Position numbers and translations under genes: made by a program. Shown here in pieces: positions 1 through 8,487 of a stretch of DNA of 64,000 nucleotides. The notes below the pieces were generated by a model. It did not search any database. It was not told where the DNA came from and worked only from the letters and a program-made list of their open reading frames with translations. The DNA comes from Brucella pseudintermedia (GTDB taxonomy: Bacteria > Pseudomonadota > Alphaproteobacteria > Rhizobiales > Rhizobiaceae): NCBI RefSeq assembly GCF_042697365.1, contig NZ_CP137605.1; one strand, given 5' to 3'. The stretch's first letter is position 1. Each line of letters opens with the position of its first letter.

Positions 1-1
1 T

Positions 2-613
2 CCGATTGCGGTCGGCGCTGCGCTTTCCGCCAAGAAACAGAAAAACGGCAAGGTTGTCGTGTCGTTTTTCGGGGATGGCGCGAACAATGAGGGGGCTTTC
101 CACGAAGCCCTCAATATGGCGTCGGTCTGGAAGCTTCCGGTCGTTTTCGTGTGCGAAAACAACGGTTACGGCATGTCCACCTCGACCAAGCGCTCGACAG
201 CGGTTGCCAATGTCGCCGACCGTGCATCGGCCTACAACATGCCGGGCGTGATCGTGGACGGCAATAATCTGTCCGAAGTGGCGGAGGCCGTCAGCGAGGC
301 CACCCAACGCGCGCGGCGCGGCGACGGGCCAACGCTGATTGAAAACAAGACTTACCGTATTAGGGGCCATTCCAAGAGCGACCGCAACCGTTATCGCACC
401 AAGGAAGAAATCGAGCATTGGCAGAATGATCGCGATCCGATCGCGCATTTCGAGGCCGATCTGAAAGCCTACGGCTTCATCGACGATGCCGAGATCGAGG
501 CGATACGTGCGGAAGTGGAGAAGGAAATCGCCGAGGCGATTGAATTCGCCAAGAACAGCCCCGCGCCCGACCTGACCAACCTGACCCGCGACGTTTACAC
601 GGACGATATTTGA
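2..613 (+). CDS. acoA: Acetoin/pyruvate dehydrogenase-type E1 alpha subunit (5' truncated by window)
   Basis: Thiamine-diphosphate-dependent E1 alpha subunit, which decarboxylates the 2-oxo acid or acetoin and passes the acyl group to the E2 lipoyl arm. The frame is open from base 2, so the N-terminus lies outside the window. The ThDP/Mg binding motif GDGANNEGAFHEALN is followed by ENNGYGMST, both typical of E1 alpha, and the C-terminal part has the RIRGHSKSDRNRYR segment. The stop lies just before the E1 beta start, and E1 beta and E2 follow in one operon. The hydrolase-type E2 downstream favours an acetoin dehydrogenase complex over housekeeping pyruvate dehydrogenase, but the substrate cannot be settled from sequence. 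Confidence 0.85.
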   Translation, partial: PIAVGAALSAKKQKNGKVVVSFFGDGANNEGAFHEALNMASVWKLPVVFVCENNGYGMSTSTKRSTAVANVADRASAYNMPGVIVDGNNLSEVAEAVSEATQRARRGDGPTLIENKTYRIRGHSKSDRNRYRTKEEIEHWQNDRDPIAHFEADLKAYGFIDDAEIEAIRAEVEKEIAEAIEFAKNSPAPDLTNLTRDVYTDDI

Positions 614-615
614 AC

Positions 616-1614
616 ATGGACGCGACAATCCGTGAGTTGAGCTATTCGCAAGCTATCCAGGAAGCCATGGCGATTGCCATGGAGCGCGACGACCGCGTGT
701 TTCTGATGGGCGAAGATATTGGCGTCTATGGCGGCGCATTTCAGGTGACCGGCGATCTTGTCCATCGTTTCGGTGAAGACCGGGTCATGGATACGCCGAT
801 TTCGGAACTGGGCGGCGCTGGCGTGGCTGTCGGCGCAGCGCTGACCGGCATGCGGCCGATTTTCGAGTTCCAGTTTTCCGACTTTGCAGCGCTTGGTATG
901 GAGCAGATCGTCAATCAGGCGGCAAAAATCCGCTACATGCTCGGCGGCGCTGTGTCGGTGCCGCTGGTCATGCGCTTTCCGGCAGGCTCTGGGACGGGCG
1001 CCGCAGCGCAGCATAGCCAGAGTCTGGAAGCGTGGCTCGGGCACATTCCGGGTCTCAAGGTCCTGCAGCCTTCGACGCCGCATGACGCCAAGGGCATGTT
1101 GCTCGCTGCCGTTGAAGACCCGGACCCCGTGATGATCTTTGAGCACAAGCTGCTCTACAAGATGAAAGGCCCGGTCCCCGAAGGTTTCTACACCGTTCCC
1201 ATCGGAAGGGCGGAGGTGGTCCGCGAAGGGCGCGACCTGACCATCGTCGCAACCGCCATCATGGTGCACAAGGCGCTTGATGCGGCCGCTGAACTGGCAA
1301 AGGAAGGTATCGATGTTGAGGTGATTGATCTGCGCACCGTGCGTCCGATCGATCGCGAAACCATCATCGAAAGCGTCAAGAAGACGTCGAGGCTGCTCTG
1401 CGTTTATGAGGCGGTGAAGACGCTTGGCATCGGTGCCGAAATTTCCGCTATCGTAGCGGAAAGCGAAGCTTTCGATTACCTCGATGCGCCAATCGTGCGT
1501 CTTGGCGGCGCCGAAACGCCAATTCCTTATAATCCCGACCTCGAACGCGCGACAGTGCCACAGGTGCCCGACATTCTGAAAAGCGCTCGCGATCTGGTTA
1601 GGGGAGTGCGCTGA
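616..1614 (+). CDS. acoB: Acetoin/pyruvate dehydrogenase-type E1 beta subunit
   Basis: E1 beta subunit, about 332 residues, the usual family length. It contains the transketolase-like pyrimidine-binding half (FLMGEDIGVYGGAFQVTGDL, then DTPISELGGAGVAVGAAL) and the transketolase C-terminal half (VEVIDLRTVRPIDRETI). It forms the alpha2beta2 E1 with the gene upstream. A TTG at 610 is also in frame; I prefer the ATG at 616 because MDATIRELSYSQA is the normal family N-terminus. It is 2 bp from the upstream stop and 2 bp from the E2 gene, so the three genes are co-transcribed. Confidence 0.88.
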   Translation: MDATIRELSYSQAIQEAMAIAMERDDRVFLMGEDIGVYGGAFQVTGDLVHRFGEDRVMDTPISELGGAGVAVGAALTGMRPIFEFQFSDFAALGMEQIVNQAAKIRYMLGGAVSVPLVMRFPAGSGTGAAAQHSQSLEAWLGHIPGLKVLQPSTPHDAKGMLLAAVEDPDPVMIFEHKLLYKMKGPVPEGFYTVPIGRAEVVREGRDLTIVATAIMVHKALDAAAELAKEGIDVEVIDLRTVRPIDRETIIESVKKTSRLLCVYEAVKTLGIGAEISAIVAESEAFDYLDAPIVRLGGAETPIPYNPDLERATVPQVPDILKSARDLVRGVR

Positions 1615-1616
1615 CC

Positions 1617-2954
1617 ATGGCCGTGGAAGTCATTCTCCCCAAGGTCGATATGGATATGGAGACGGGCCAGATTTCGCGATGGTACGCCAAGGATGGCGAT
1701 ACGGTCACGAAAGGCCAGCTTCTCTTTGAAATCGAGACCGACAAGGCTGCGATGGAAGTCGAAGCGCCCGCATCGGGCATCATCGCAGACATCAGCGCGG
1801 CGGAAGGGACGGTCGTGCCTGTCGGTCAGGCCGTCGCCTGGATTTATGAAGAAGGCGAAGAGCGCAGCGGCAAGCCCGCAGCGGTTGCCGAAGAGCCGAT
1901 TGCTGCTGCGCCCGTAGATGGGGCAATCGAAACAGCTCCGCCGAGCGATCTCGATTCCAAGTCCTCCCAAGACGATGAACGGCATTCAACCGGGAAGGTG
2001 CGGGCGACGCCGCTTGCCCGCCGGCTTGCGCGCGACGCAGGCATTGACCTCGCTGCCGTTCAGGGCTCGGGGCCGAAGGGCCGCGTGCAGAAGAAGGACG
2101 TTGAAGGCGGTATTGGCATTGCGAAACCAGCGGTTACGGCCAAATCGTCTGCAAGCAAGGATGCGGAATCGGCCGCGCTCGGCCAGCTCAATGCTGTATG
2201 GCTGCGTGAGGGTGAAGCAGGGCGCCTGCCGGTAGTTCTGCTCCACGGTTTTGCAGCCGATCTCAATTCATGGCGCGGATTGTTTGCCGGCGCATCGCTT
2301 GGCCGTCCGATTCTGGCGCTCGATCTTCCCGGGCATGGCAATTCGCCCCGTATCGTTCCCGAAAATATCGATGAGATTGCCGTCGCTGTGGAAGCGACGC
2401 TGGAATCTCTGGGCGTAAGCGCGTGCCTTCTGGTCGGGCATTCGCTTGGCGGGGCGGTGGCGACCGTCCTTGCGGCGCGCGGTATTGTTGATGTGCGCTC
2501 CTTGCTGCTGATTTCGTCGGGCGGCTTAGGACCCCAGATCAACGGTGCCTTTATCAAGGGGCTTGTCGGCGCGAAAAGCGAAGCCAGCATCGTTCCATGG
2601 TTGAAGCTGCTCGTCGCCGACGAGAACCATCTGACCAAGCCGTTCATCAATGCAACCGTTGCGCAGGCTGCCGATACAGAATTGCGCAATACACAGGAAG
2701 CAATTGGCGCCCGGTTTTTTGCGGATGGCACACAAACCTTTGAGGTTCGCTCATCCATTGCAGCCCTAGCCATGCCCGTTCGGCTTATCTTTGGCGCGGA
2801 GGACCGGGTTATTCCCGTTGCTCACGCACATGGATTGCCGGGTAAAGTCGGCGTCCACATCTTCGCCGGTTGCGGACATATGCCGCAAATTGAGGAACGG
2901 GCTGCGGTGCTGCAAATCCTGAAAGAATGCGCAGTCGCTGCAGAAACAAGATAA
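1617..2954 (+). CDS. acoC: E2-like lipoyl protein fused to alpha/beta hydrolase (AcoC type)
   Basis: 445 residues. Residues 1-80 are a biotinyl/lipoyl domain with the lipoylated lysine in ETDKAAMEVEAP (about K43). Residues 125-165 form a peripheral subunit-binding domain (VRATPLARRLARDAGID...GSGPKGRVQKKDV). From about residue 190 the usual CoA acyltransferase domain is replaced by an alpha/beta hydrolase: oxyanion region LLHGFAADLNSW, nucleophile in GHSLGG (about S277), acid in GAEDRVIPV and histidine in GCGHMPQ (about H420). This architecture is known for AcoC of acetoin dehydrogenase systems. It is the last gene of the operon, followed by a strong terminator. No E3 gene is visible, so dihydrolipoamide dehydrogenase must come from elsewhere. 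Confidence 0.87.
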   Translation: MAVEVILPKVDMDMETGQISRWYAKDGDTVTKGQLLFEIETDKAAMEVEAPASGIIADISAAEGTVVPVGQAVAWIYEEGEERSGKPAAVAEEPIAAAPVDGAIETAPPSDLDSKSSQDDERHSTGKVRATPLARRLARDAGIDLAAVQGSGPKGRVQKKDVEGGIGIAKPAVTAKSSASKDAESAALGQLNAVWLREGEAGRLPVVLLHGFAADLNSWRGLFAGASLGRPILALDLPGHGNSPRIVPENIDEIAVAVEATLESLGVSACLLVGHSLGGAVATVLAARGIVDVRSLLLISSGGLGPQINGAFIKGLVGAKSEASIVPWLKLLVADENHLTKPFINATVAQAADTELRNTQEAIGARFFADGTQTFEVRSSIAALAMPVRLIFGAEDRVIPVAHAHGLPGKVGVHIFAGCGHMPQIEERAAVLQILKECAVAAETR

Positions 2955-2962
2955 TCAAGAGC

Positions 2963-2995
2963 AGCACATCGCCTTGCGGCGATGTGCTGTCTTTT
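2963..2995 (+). terminator. Rho-independent terminator of the aco operon
   Basis: A perfect 11-bp inverted repeat (AGCACATCGCC, loop TTGC, GGCGATGTGCT) is followed by GTCTTTTC. It lies 9 bp past the acoC stop and between convergent genes. Confidence 0.9.
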
Positions 2996-3003
2996 CATTC
3001 CGG

Positions 3004-4023
3004 TTACGTCCTTTCACGGAGCATCTGTGCCGCGCTTTCTTCATCGGTGATGAGAACAGTGGGCTTCAGGAGCTTTATCGCGCCGAGCAGAGCGGCAATC
3101 TTCTCTTTTCCACCTGAGGTGAGGATACGCTGCGGCGTCTTTTGAAGGCTCTCGATTTTCGCCGACATGACACGGTCATGGACCGGATCATCGACGATCT
3201 TGCCGTCCTTGTCATAAAAGTGGAACAGCACGTCGCCGACAGCGCCGTTTTCGATGAGCGACAGTTTCTGCGCCTCATCGATCAGACCCACGCGATAAGA
3301 CGTACTGCTGGCGGTCTGAATATCGCCGACGCTGAGCAGGACCATGTCGAGTTCTTCGGCCATGTCGAGCACTGTGTTCAGGCCACAGCGCTCGATGAGT
3401 GCAGTGCGGGTTTCTTTGCTGTCGACCAGAGCCGGGGCGGGGATGAGGTAGCCTTCGCCCTGAAAAATCTGCGCAAACTGCCAGGCAAATTCCGGCGGGT
3501 TTGAACGGCGCGGCTGCACGATGCCGCCGAGGAGGGAAATGACTTTCAGATCGTTGAGCGGGCGCGCGCCGATATGTTGCAGAGTGCTGGAAAGAGTCCG
3601 TCCCCATCCCACGCCGATGGTCATGCCGTGCTGTACTTTTTCAGAGAGATAGGCGCCGGTGGCGGCGCTGATCGGCGGAATAGGGTCGACCTCGGGCGAG
3701 GAGAGGGGAGCGACGATGGCGCGCTCCAGACCGAAGGTTTTCTCAAGTTCGACTTCAAGGGATGTCAGACTTGCCAGCTTGCCTTCGATGGTGATTTTTA
3801 CTTCATTGCGAGCACGGGCGTCGGCAAGAAGGCGAACGATTGTGACACGTCCGACACCGAGCGCTTCCGCGATATCGTTCTGGGTCATCTGTTCGACGTA
3901 ATACATCCACGCAGCGCGTGTTCGCAGCCGGCTTGTACGGTTTTCGGCAGCTACACCTTCCGATCCGATGATGAGGTCTGCTGCTTCCGGATTTGTCTGT
4001 GTCTTCCTGCCGGCTTTTTTCAA
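3004..4023 (-). CDS. SorC/DeoR-family sugar-binding transcriptional regulator
   Basis: 339 residues. An N-terminal helix-turn-helix (MTQNDIAEALGVGRVTIVRLL, about residues 46-66) precedes a SorC-type sugar/phosphate-binding domain (GVGWGRTLSSTLQHI, VISLLGGIVQPRR, LLSVGDIQTASS, GAVGDVLFHFYD). Family members sense a phosphorylated sugar or sugar alcohol and control its transport operon. It lies downstream of and in the same direction as the srl-type PTS genes, separated by one divergent gene, so it is the likely regulator of the sugar-alcohol PTS. The effector and operator are inference. It could also act on the aco operon. Confidence 0.85.
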   Translation of the reverse strand: MKKAGRKTQTNPEAADLIIGSEGVAAENRTSRLRTRAAWMYYVEQMTQNDIAEALGVGRVTIVRLLADARARNEVKITIEGKLASLTSLEVELEKTFGLERAIVAPLSSPEVDPIPPISAATGAYLSEKVQHGMTIGVGWGRTLSSTLQHIGARPLNDLKVISLLGGIVQPRRSNPPEFAWQFAQIFQGEGYLIPAPALVDSKETRTALIERCGLNTVLDMAEELDMVLLSVGDIQTASSTSYRVGLIDEAQKLSLIENGAVGDVLFHFYDKDGKIVDDPVHDRVMSAKIESLQKTPQRILTSGGKEKIAALLGAIKLLKPTVLITDEESAAQMLRERT

Positions 4024-4170
4024 AACTATCCCTCAAATTAACGGCGTAATACTGCATTATAGAAGCGCTGTTTCTACACCGAAACTATTGCTTTTCCATA
4101 TGAAGGCAAACCATAATTCAAGTGTCTGGTCCATCCTGTTGCGATGGTGCTGCCATAAGGGAAATCGACG

Positions 4171-4947
4171 ATGTTGCGCACTCTTTCGGAAGAAATTGCA
4201 GTCAATCTGAAGGACCGCCTGCGCGGGGTTCGATACATGATTCGCCGCAATTGCCATGACGGTTTGCCGGAGGCCGAAAGGCGCAGCGACATTCCGTCTC
4301 CTGAACTGCTGCTGGAACATGCGGCAAGCATGGTGGACAAGGCCCTGACGACAGCCGAAACAATTTCCATTTCGCTGATTTCCGCCGACCCGAAAGTCCA
4401 TAACAACGCACCGCATGTAAAAAGCCTGTCGGTCTATTTCAGTGCTGGCGCGGAAGGAGCGCGGGCTTTCCGAAAGGATATGTATTATCTCACCAAGGAA
4501 GTGCTGCGCCGCCACCAGTTGCAGAACGTGCTGATCCATGAAGCCGCGTTCGCAACGGTTCACGCAAGGATGATGCGGAAATATGGCTCGTTGCTGAAGA
4601 ACGTGTTTTCTGCAGAAGCAGGCGAAACCAAAATTGCGACAACCGCCAAGGCCGTGACAGCTCTTTTTCTGGAACTGCTCGGCGAAAGGCCCGTGCGTTT
4701 TATCTCTGCGGAAGGGCATCTTGACCCGCGCGCCTTGCGTAGATTTGAAACGACCTGTTTCGCGGCTGCGGGACTTGCCTGCGGTCTGGCGACGGCGAAA
4801 GCGGCCGATCTGGCGGGCGTCGATCCTTTGGAAAGTGCAATTCTGGCGCTGGATGTGCGCCATGATCGTCTCATGCAGGCAGCAGAAGATCGTGATCAGG
4901 CGCAGCTCGAGTCATTGTTCCAGACGTTAATTGCTCATCTTCCTTGA
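4171..4947 (+). CDS. Uncharacterised protein in the sugar-alcohol PTS locus
   Basis: 258 residues; I do not recognise the family. It is mixed helical, with no signal peptide and no membrane segment. Readable segments are RYMIRRNCHDGLPEAERR near the N-terminus, SLSVYFSAGAEGARAFRKDM in the middle and AAAGLACGLATAKAADLAG near the C-terminus. It is divergent from the SorC regulator (147 bp gap, probably a shared regulatory region), and its last 13 bases overlap the 3' end of the convergent HPr-enzyme I gene. Position suggests a role in the same pathway, possibly sugar-phosphate handling, but nothing in the sequence proves this. Confidence 0.7.
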   Translation: MLRTLSEEIAVNLKDRLRGVRYMIRRNCHDGLPEAERRSDIPSPELLLEHAASMVDKALTTAETISISLISADPKVHNNAPHVKSLSVYFSAGAEGARAFRKDMYYLTKEVLRRHQLQNVLIHEAAFATVHARMMRKYGSLLKNVFSAEAGETKIATTAKAVTALFLELLGERPVRFISAEGHLDPRALRRFETTCFAAAGLACGLATAKAADLAGVDPLESAILALDVRHDRLMQAAEDRDQAQLESLFQTLIAHLP

Positions 4948-6932
4948 TCCGGGCCGGATGGCTGAAACATATCCATAATCAGCTTCTTTGCGCGGGGAAT
5001 TGATGCCGGGCTCATGCTGAGTTCGGTCAGTCCCATTCGCAGGAACGCGCTGATGAGTTCCGGCTTTCCCGCCGCCTCGCCGCACATGCCGACCATGATG
5101 CCTGCTTCGGTTCCCGCTTTGGCGGTCATCTCAATTGCCGCCATTACAGCGGGGTGGCTAACATCGTTGAGTTTCGCAACGGTCGGGTTAAGCCGGTCCG
5201 CAGCCATCACATATTGCGTCAGATCATTGGTGCCGATGGAGAAGAAAGCCGCTTCTTTTGCAAGCTCCCGCGCGGCGAAAACAGCGGCTGGGGTCTCGAT
5301 CATGACGCCAAGATCGAACCCGGCAAAAGCCTTGCCTTCGCTTTCAAGCTCGCCGATGCATTCAGCGATGAGGCGTTTGGTTGCACGAATTTCCTCGACA
5401 TCGGAAACCATGGGCAACATGACCTTGAGATTGCCGCTGACCGCTGCACGCAAAAGCGCCCGCAGTTGCGGCTTGAACACGTCCGGGCGGTCCAGGCACA
5501 TGCGAATGCCGCGCCAGCCAAGGAAAGGGTTTTCTTCTTCCGGAAACTCGATGCCTGCAATCGGTTTGTCCCCGCCGATATCCAGCGTGCGAACGATGAC
5601 GGGATTTGGGGCAAAGGCTTTCAGCAGCGCGGAATAGGTTTCGGTCTGCATATCCTCTGAAGGCAGGTGAATATGCTTCATGAAGAGAAGTTCGGTGCGA
5701 AAAAGCCCGACACCCATCGCACCGGCTTCAAGCGCGACTTCGATCTCCTCCAGCGCACCCATATTGGCTGCGACTTCTATGACCGTGCCGTCGGCCCTGC
5801 GCGGCGTGACGGAGCGATAGGCATCCAGCGCCTGCCTTTCCTGCAATGCATTGGAAATGCGCGCTTCGATTGCGTTGCGGGTTGCCGTGTCAGGATCGGA
5901 ATGAACGATGCCCGAACTTCCATCCACCGCCACGGTTTTCGCGTTGCGTAGTTGCTGCACGGCGCTCCCGAGGCCAAGAACCGCAGGAATACCGTGTGTG
6001 CGCGCAATGATGGCCACATGCGATGTTGCGCCGCCATGCCCGCAGACGACGCCCTTGATCTTCTTGAGCGGCGCTCGTGCCAGATCCCAGGCGCCGATGT
6101 CGTCGGCGATGAGTATTGATCCTTCCGGCAACCCTTCCAGATTGACGTCTTCCTTGCCGAGAAGCGCAAGACAGATCTGGCGGCTGACGGCGTGAACATC
6201 CTCCGCACGGGCATTGAGATAGGGATCATCAAGGGTCGCAAACTGTGCGGCCACGGTTGAAGCCGCCGCGAGCATGGCTGAGATAGCGTCGAGACCGCCG
6301 CGAATAAGCCCGAGCGCTTCGTCCGTCAGGCTGTCATCCGCGGCAATATCCTTCAATGCCGCGATAATACCTCTGTCAGCGTCAGCGAGATCATCGCTGG
6401 AAAGGGAAGCACCCATACGCTCTTGGACAGTGGCAATAGCGCCTCTGAAGCGGGTAATCTCGGCGTCTATTTCAGCGGATGCCAGCTTTCGGCCCAAGGG
6501 CTGGATTTCTTCGGGAAAGAACGGAAAAGCCGCGCCCAGAGAGATGCCTTCGCTTGCGCCAACACCCTTTATCTGCCCTGCGGGGAGGTTTGGCGTCATC
6601 GCGGCTTGCGGCGCGGTTTCGGCTTGAGGCGCAGCCAAAGGTTCAGGTGCAGTCGGCGCAGCGCCCTCTTCCAGCCCCGCCTGTGGATTTTCCAGATAGC
6701 CGATCAGGGCTTCAATGGCCTCAATCGCATCTGCACCATCGGCACGAACGGTAACTTCATCAAGCTCTTTTACACCAAGCAGCATCAGCTTGACGGAACT
6801 CTTGGCGCTTACGCTTTTTCCCGCCTTGGCGATTTCAATATCGCTTTCAAACCCCTTGGCCAGTTTAACGAAGCGGGTAGCCGGGCGCGCATGCAGCCCC
6901 TCACGCACCCGGACGATAGTCGAGCGTTCCAT
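4935..6932 (-). CDS. ptsI: Fused HPr-enzyme I (phosphoenolpyruvate-protein phosphotransferase)
   Basis: 665 residues. Residues 1-85 are an HPr domain with active histidine in GLHARPA and the regulatory-serine region SAKSSVKLMLLGVKE. A short Ala/Pro/Glu-rich linker follows. Residues about 120-665 are enzyme I: phosphohistidine in GGATSHVAIIART (about H300), PEP-binding GLFRTELLFM (about residue 410), FSIGTNDLTQY, and catalytic cysteine in GMCGEAAGKPE. It takes phosphate from PEP and passes it through its own HPr to the IIA protein encoded just upstream. Many Rhizobiales have only the nitrogen PTS; this fused protein plus IIA/IIB/IIC makes a complete sugar relay. It is the last gene of the srlMAEB-ptsI operon, 50 bp after srlB. 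Confidence 0.93.
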   Translation of the reverse strand: MERSTIVRVREGLHARPATRFVKLAKGFESDIEIAKAGKSVSAKSSVKLMLLGVKELDEVTVRADGADAIEAIEALIGYLENPQAGLEEGAAPTAPEPLAAPQAETAPQAAMTPNLPAGQIKGVGASEGISLGAAFPFFPEEIQPLGRKLASAEIDAEITRFRGAIATVQERMGASLSSDDLADADRGIIAALKDIAADDSLTDEALGLIRGGLDAISAMLAAASTVAAQFATLDDPYLNARAEDVHAVSRQICLALLGKEDVNLEGLPEGSILIADDIGAWDLARAPLKKIKGVVCGHGGATSHVAIIARTHGIPAVLGLGSAVQQLRNAKTVAVDGSSGIVHSDPDTATRNAIEARISNALQERQALDAYRSVTPRRADGTVIEVAANMGALEEIEVALEAGAMGVGLFRTELLFMKHIHLPSEDMQTETYSALLKAFAPNPVIVRTLDIGGDKPIAGIEFPEEENPFLGWRGIRMCLDRPDVFKPQLRALLRAAVSGNLKVMLPMVSDVEEIRATKRLIAECIGELESEGKAFAGFDLGVMIETPAAVFAARELAKEAAFFSIGTNDLTQYVMAADRLNPTVAKLNDVSHPAVMAAIEMTAKAGTEAGIMVGMCGEAAGKPELISAFLRMGLTELSMSPASIPRAKKLIMDMFQPSGPDQGR

Positions 6933-6982
6933 CTATGTAAGCCTCAAGTCGAATGCAATTTCAAATCCGAGGACCGGCAGTT

Positions 6983-7363
6983 TCAGCCGCCAATAGTGAT
7001 AATCTGCCCTTCCTTGAGAGCAGCGACAAGCTCTTCGCCTGCTATTTCGCTGGCACAGATTTCACCGGGGCGATCTGTCGAACCCGCACCCGTAAACGAA
7101 ATAACGACATGCCCGATGTCGCGCACCTTCTGCCAGGCGCTTTCGCCAACGGCGGTGATTTCAGCTTTGAGCGCACCGATTGCGATCTGTGTTCCGACAG
7201 CCGGGGCCGATGCTTCAGGACCTTCTTCCACCACATGGAGAACGGATACTTCCGCCAGCTCAGGCGGTGAACCGTCAGCAAACAGGATGAGAACGCCGCC
7301 TTCGGCGAGGTCCGCGACTTCCGGGCCGATTGCGGTGATCCGCGTTTTGAGGTGTATCGACAT
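6983..7363 (-). CDS. srlB: PTS glucitol/sorbitol-specific IIA component
   Basis: 126 residues, matching the 120-125 of SrlB/GutB. The frame can be read further upstream, but ATG at 7363 (MSIHLKTRITAIG) has a good AAGGA 8 bp before it, so I take that start. SrlB-like features are an N-terminal beta strand with TRITAIGPEV, SVLHVVEEG (candidate phosphohistidine, aligned with the IH of E. coli SrlB), GTQIAIGALKAEITAVG and DIGHVVISFTG. It accepts phosphate from HPr and hands it to the IIB domain of SrlE. It lies between srlE and ptsI on the same strand. Confidence 0.9.
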   Translation of the reverse strand: MSIHLKTRITAIGPEVADLAEGGVLILFADGSPPELAEVSVLHVVEEGPEASAPAVGTQIAIGALKAEITAVGESAWQKVRDIGHVVISFTGAGSTDRPGEICASEIAGEELVAALKEGQIITIGG

Positions 7364-7479
7364 AGAGGCGGTCCTTTCTTCGTCTGGTGTTCGATGCTCG
7401 TGAAGCTGATCGGAAACATCGTTATTGTATATGTACGAGAGGTCGCCCGCCGCTGTGCCTGCCGCGGCGGGCCGGATTT

Positions 7480-8466
7480 TCAGAGCACCGCGAGGCTTGC
7501 GACCCATGCGATCAGAACTGAAAGCGGGCCCATGATCTGGCGGCTGATCAGAATCGCGGGCACACCGATCTCGATGGTCTTGGGTTTGGCTTCTCCGAGC
7601 GCCAGGCCGACCGGCACGAAGTCGCAACCGACCTGCGTGTTGTAGGCAAACAGGGCGGGAAGGGCCATTGCCGGGGCAATAGTGCCGTTTGCAATCTGCG
7701 GTCCGATGATCGCCACGCCGACGACCTGCGCGATAACCGCACCCGGTCCGAGGATCGGCGAGAGGAACGGCAGGCCGCAGATCGCGGAAAGCACCAGCAA
7801 TCCGATAATGTTGTTGGCAAGCGGGCCGAGCGGCTGGGCGAGAATATCGCCAATGCCGGTATAGAGGATCAAGCCGATGAGCATCGTCACGAACGCCATG
7901 AACGGCAGAACGTTGCGGATAACCTGATCGATTGTGCGGCGTCCCGCCTGGAAGAAAATACCGACGACGCGGCCCATGACGCGGCCGATGCTGCTGATAA
8001 GTCCGACAAGGCCGCCTTCGCTTGGCTGCTCTACAGGCGCGGGCTCGTCTTCTTCGGTCGTCGCCGCAGCGGGAGCGGCGGCGGTGGAGCCGTCAGCCGG
8101 AACAATGTTTTCCGGCTTCACGCCTGACACATAGATGTCTTCGGTAATGAATTGTGCCAACGGCCCCGCCTGTCCGACCGGCGTGATGTTTACGGTCGGG
8201 ATGCGCTTGCGCGGATAAACGCCGCAACGGGCCGTGCCGCCGCAATCGACGACCACCACAGCCATTTCGCTTTCAATTGGCGGCGAGCGAAAGCCGTCAA
8301 CGACTTCCGCGCCGGTCAGTTCGGCAATCCGGTGGGCAAGCGGATGGATGCCGCCGCCGGTAACTGAAACCACCTTGTTGCGCTGCTCCGTCGGCTGAAT
8401 GACAAGCGGGCCGCCCCAGCCATTCGAACCGCGGGAAATCTGAACTGCCTTATAGGTCTTCACCAT
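7480..8466 (-). CDS. srlE: PTS glucitol/sorbitol-specific IIBC component
   Basis: 328 residues, close to E. coli SrlE (about 319). The IIB domain has GSNGWGGPL near the N-terminus and the phosphocysteine motif VVDCGGTARCGVYPRKRIP (about C75). A variable Ala/Pro/Glu-rich linker (about residues 130-150) leads to a membrane domain with several hydrophobic segments (VIRNVLPFMAFVTMLIG, GLLVLSAICGLPFLSPILG, PGAVIAQVVGVAIIG) and CDFVPVGLALGEAKP near the end. It phosphorylates the sugar alcohol during uptake, with SrlA as the second membrane component. It is 21 bp after srlA. Confidence 0.93.
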   Translation of the reverse strand: MVKTYKAVQISRGSNGWGGPLVIQPTEQRNKVVSVTGGGIHPLAHRIAELTGAEVVDGFRSPPIESEMAVVVVDCGGTARCGVYPRKRIPTVNITPVGQAGPLAQFITEDIYVSGVKPENIVPADGSTAAAPAAATTEEDEPAPVEQPSEGGLVGLISSIGRVMGRVVGIFFQAGRRTIDQVIRNVLPFMAFVTMLIGLILYTGIGDILAQPLGPLANNIIGLLVLSAICGLPFLSPILGPGAVIAQVVGVAIIGPQIANGTIAPAMALPALFAYNTQVGCDFVPVGLALGEAKPKTIEIGVPAILISRQIMGPLSVLIAWVASLAVL

Positions 8467-8487
8467 GTCGTCCTCCCCGTTTCCCGC

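Noticed and set aside
6423..7403. 326-codon plus-strand frame opposite ptsI and srlB
   Set aside because: Composition and lack of motifs show a shadow of the minus-strand genes.
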